Source: Elgaria multicarinata webbii
Lineage: Eukaryota > Chordata > Lepidosauria > Squamata > Anguidae
DNA length: 64,000 nt
NCBI RefSeq assembly: GCF_023053635.1
Contig: NC_086173.1
Span: forward strand, 146,924,697-146,988,696
Direction of reading: 5' to 3'
Positions 62,943-64,000 of this stretch are shown in pieces. Below the pieces are notes generated by a model. The model was not told where the DNA came from. It searched no databases and saw only the letters and a program-made list of their open reading frames with translations. Position numbers and translations under genes: made by a program. The stretch's first letter is position 1. Each line of letters begins with the position of its first letter.

Positions 62943-63244
62943 CAGTGGTTCTCAACCTTCCTAATGCCGCGACCCTTTAATACAGCTCCTCATGTTGTGG
63001 CGACCCCCAACCATAAAATTATTTTCATTCTTCTCTACACGATCCATTGTCATGGGATGGTTTGCTAATGGAAATAATACATAACAATAGCTTTAATAAT
63101 ACAAAAGATGATATATGACATAGTTCAGTCAATACAGTTTCCTAAACCATCGGAACTATGTGTTTTCCGATGGTCTTAGGCGACCCCTGTGAAAGGGTCA
63201 TTCGACCCCCAAAGGGGTCCCGACCCACAGGTTGAGAACCGCTG
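62943..63244 (+). mobile_element. SPIN-type hAT transposon, non-autonomous copy
   Basis: Same ends as 13094 (CAGTGGTTCTCAACC...GGTTGAGAACCGCTG), the shared CCTAATGCCGCGACCC and TTTTCCGATGGTCTTAGGCG, but a different 130-base interior. 302 bp, no transposase. Target duplication cattaata / cattaaga (7 of 8). Confidence 0.9.
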
Positions 63245-63289
63245 CATTAAGAGGATTGTTGCAGAAATAGTGCCTCTTGAGTCCTTTAG

Positions 63290-63625
63290 AATGTCAAACC
63301 CCAAAATAAGTATTAGTAATCCCTTATATGTTCAAAATGTTCCTTTAAGAGAGTTCTTCTCTGTAGCAGCACCCAGTATCTGGAAAACTCTCCCTCGTAC
63401 AGTTCAGGAGGCGGAAAAGGTAACACCCTTTAAATGCCACCTAAAAACATATCTTTTCACATAGACTTTATCTGGACTGTAACTTATTTTGGTTTTACAT
63501 GGCATTTTTAATTTTTAAAGTTTTAAATTTATTCTGATTTGTTGCATTTTTTGGTTCTAACTGTGAACTGCCCAGAGAGCCTTGGCTAGTGGGCAGTATA
63601 AAAATGTAATAAATAAATAATTGTT
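63290..63625 (+). mobile_element. L2-type LINE 3' end, diverged
   Basis: REFFSVAAPSIWKTLPRTVQ and KCHLKTYLFT are the RT C-terminus. Then AACTGCCCAGAGAGCCTTGG, GGGCAGTATAAAAATGTAAT and AAATAAATAA. Confidence 0.75.
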
Positions 63626-63977
63626 GAATGATTCATCAAGCATTGGTGCCCATCTCAAGCCTAAGCCTCTTCTACCCGCTACTAGGATATTTTAAAATAT
63701 TCTAAGAGAATTGGTGGTAGCAGAAAAGCGGCAGCTTGTGGAACTCTTAAGTTACAGTGACAGAGTGTTCCTTAAGCCCTGAAATACAAGCATTTGCTAT
63801 AAATAAGAAACTCCATGGGTAAGATTGCCCTGTGAGGGAGCAATTTTCCCATAGTTGGTGGTACTGTTGGGGAGAGGGAATCCCCCAGAATCAGGGATTG
63901 GTGTTCTTTGTTTTAACAAGAAGACAGAAAGGAGGGGGGATTGCTACTGTCCCTATTTTACTGAGATAAAATAGAAT

Positions 63978-64000
63978 GAGCAGGGGGTTGGACTTGATGG
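63978..64000 (+). mobile_element. CR1 LINE tail at window edge
   Basis: GAGCAGGGGGTTGGACTTGA is a CR1 3' block. The copy is cut by the window end. Confidence 0.7.

Overview
The window is vertebrate chromosomal DNA, most likely from a squamate reptile (lizard). The genes are split by spliceable introns. The interspersed repeats are a squamate-style mix: CR1 and L2-like LINEs, a BovB fragment, tRNA-derived and MIR-like SINEs, many hairpin (foldback) DNA elements, and two copies that match the SPIN hAT transposon, which is known from Anolis. I cannot name the species from sequence alone.

Three protein genes explain all the coding sequence I can support. (1) DHX16, plus strand, 1..24979: 20 exons of the spliceosomal DEAH-box helicase; only about the first 40 residues lie before the window. 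(2) The C6orf136 homologue, minus strand, 33850..26742: six coding exons giving a complete 391-residue protein with a conserved C-terminal DUF2358-type region. (3) ATAT1 (alpha-tubulin acetyltransferase), minus strand, from 61887 down to 36582: ten coding exons carrying almost the whole catalytic domain and the full C-terminal tail; the 5' exons lie beyond position 64000. DHX16 and C6orf136 are convergent, and their polyadenylation signals lie about 1.3 kb apart. C6orf136 and ATAT1 are head-to-tail. This is the same order and relative orientation as the human MHC class I framework genes (ATAT1, C6orf136, DHX16 on 6p21.33), so the window is a conserved MHC-linked block. The three genes do not form a pathway; they share a neighbourhood.

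Region by region: 1-25 kb holds DHX16, with introns loaded with LINE tails, hairpin elements and one SPIN copy. 25-34 kb holds C6orf136, with three NRF1-like motifs in its GC-rich upstream region and a CR1 copy lying against one splice donor. 34-36.6 kb is the short spacer before the ATAT1 3' end; it holds a foldback element interrupted by a BovB piece with a clean 12-bp target duplication. 36.6-64 kb is ATAT1, dominated by introns (one of 11.7 kb) full of repeats, a 119-bp inverted repeat with one mismatch, a 264-codon LINE reverse-transcriptase ORF, and a second SPIN copy.

I found no bacterial-type systems, CRISPR arrays, tRNA or rRNA genes. I see no clearly novel multi-gene system. The most interesting signals lie in the repeats: nested insertions, elements carrying a SBS/ZNF143-like core, and SPIN.
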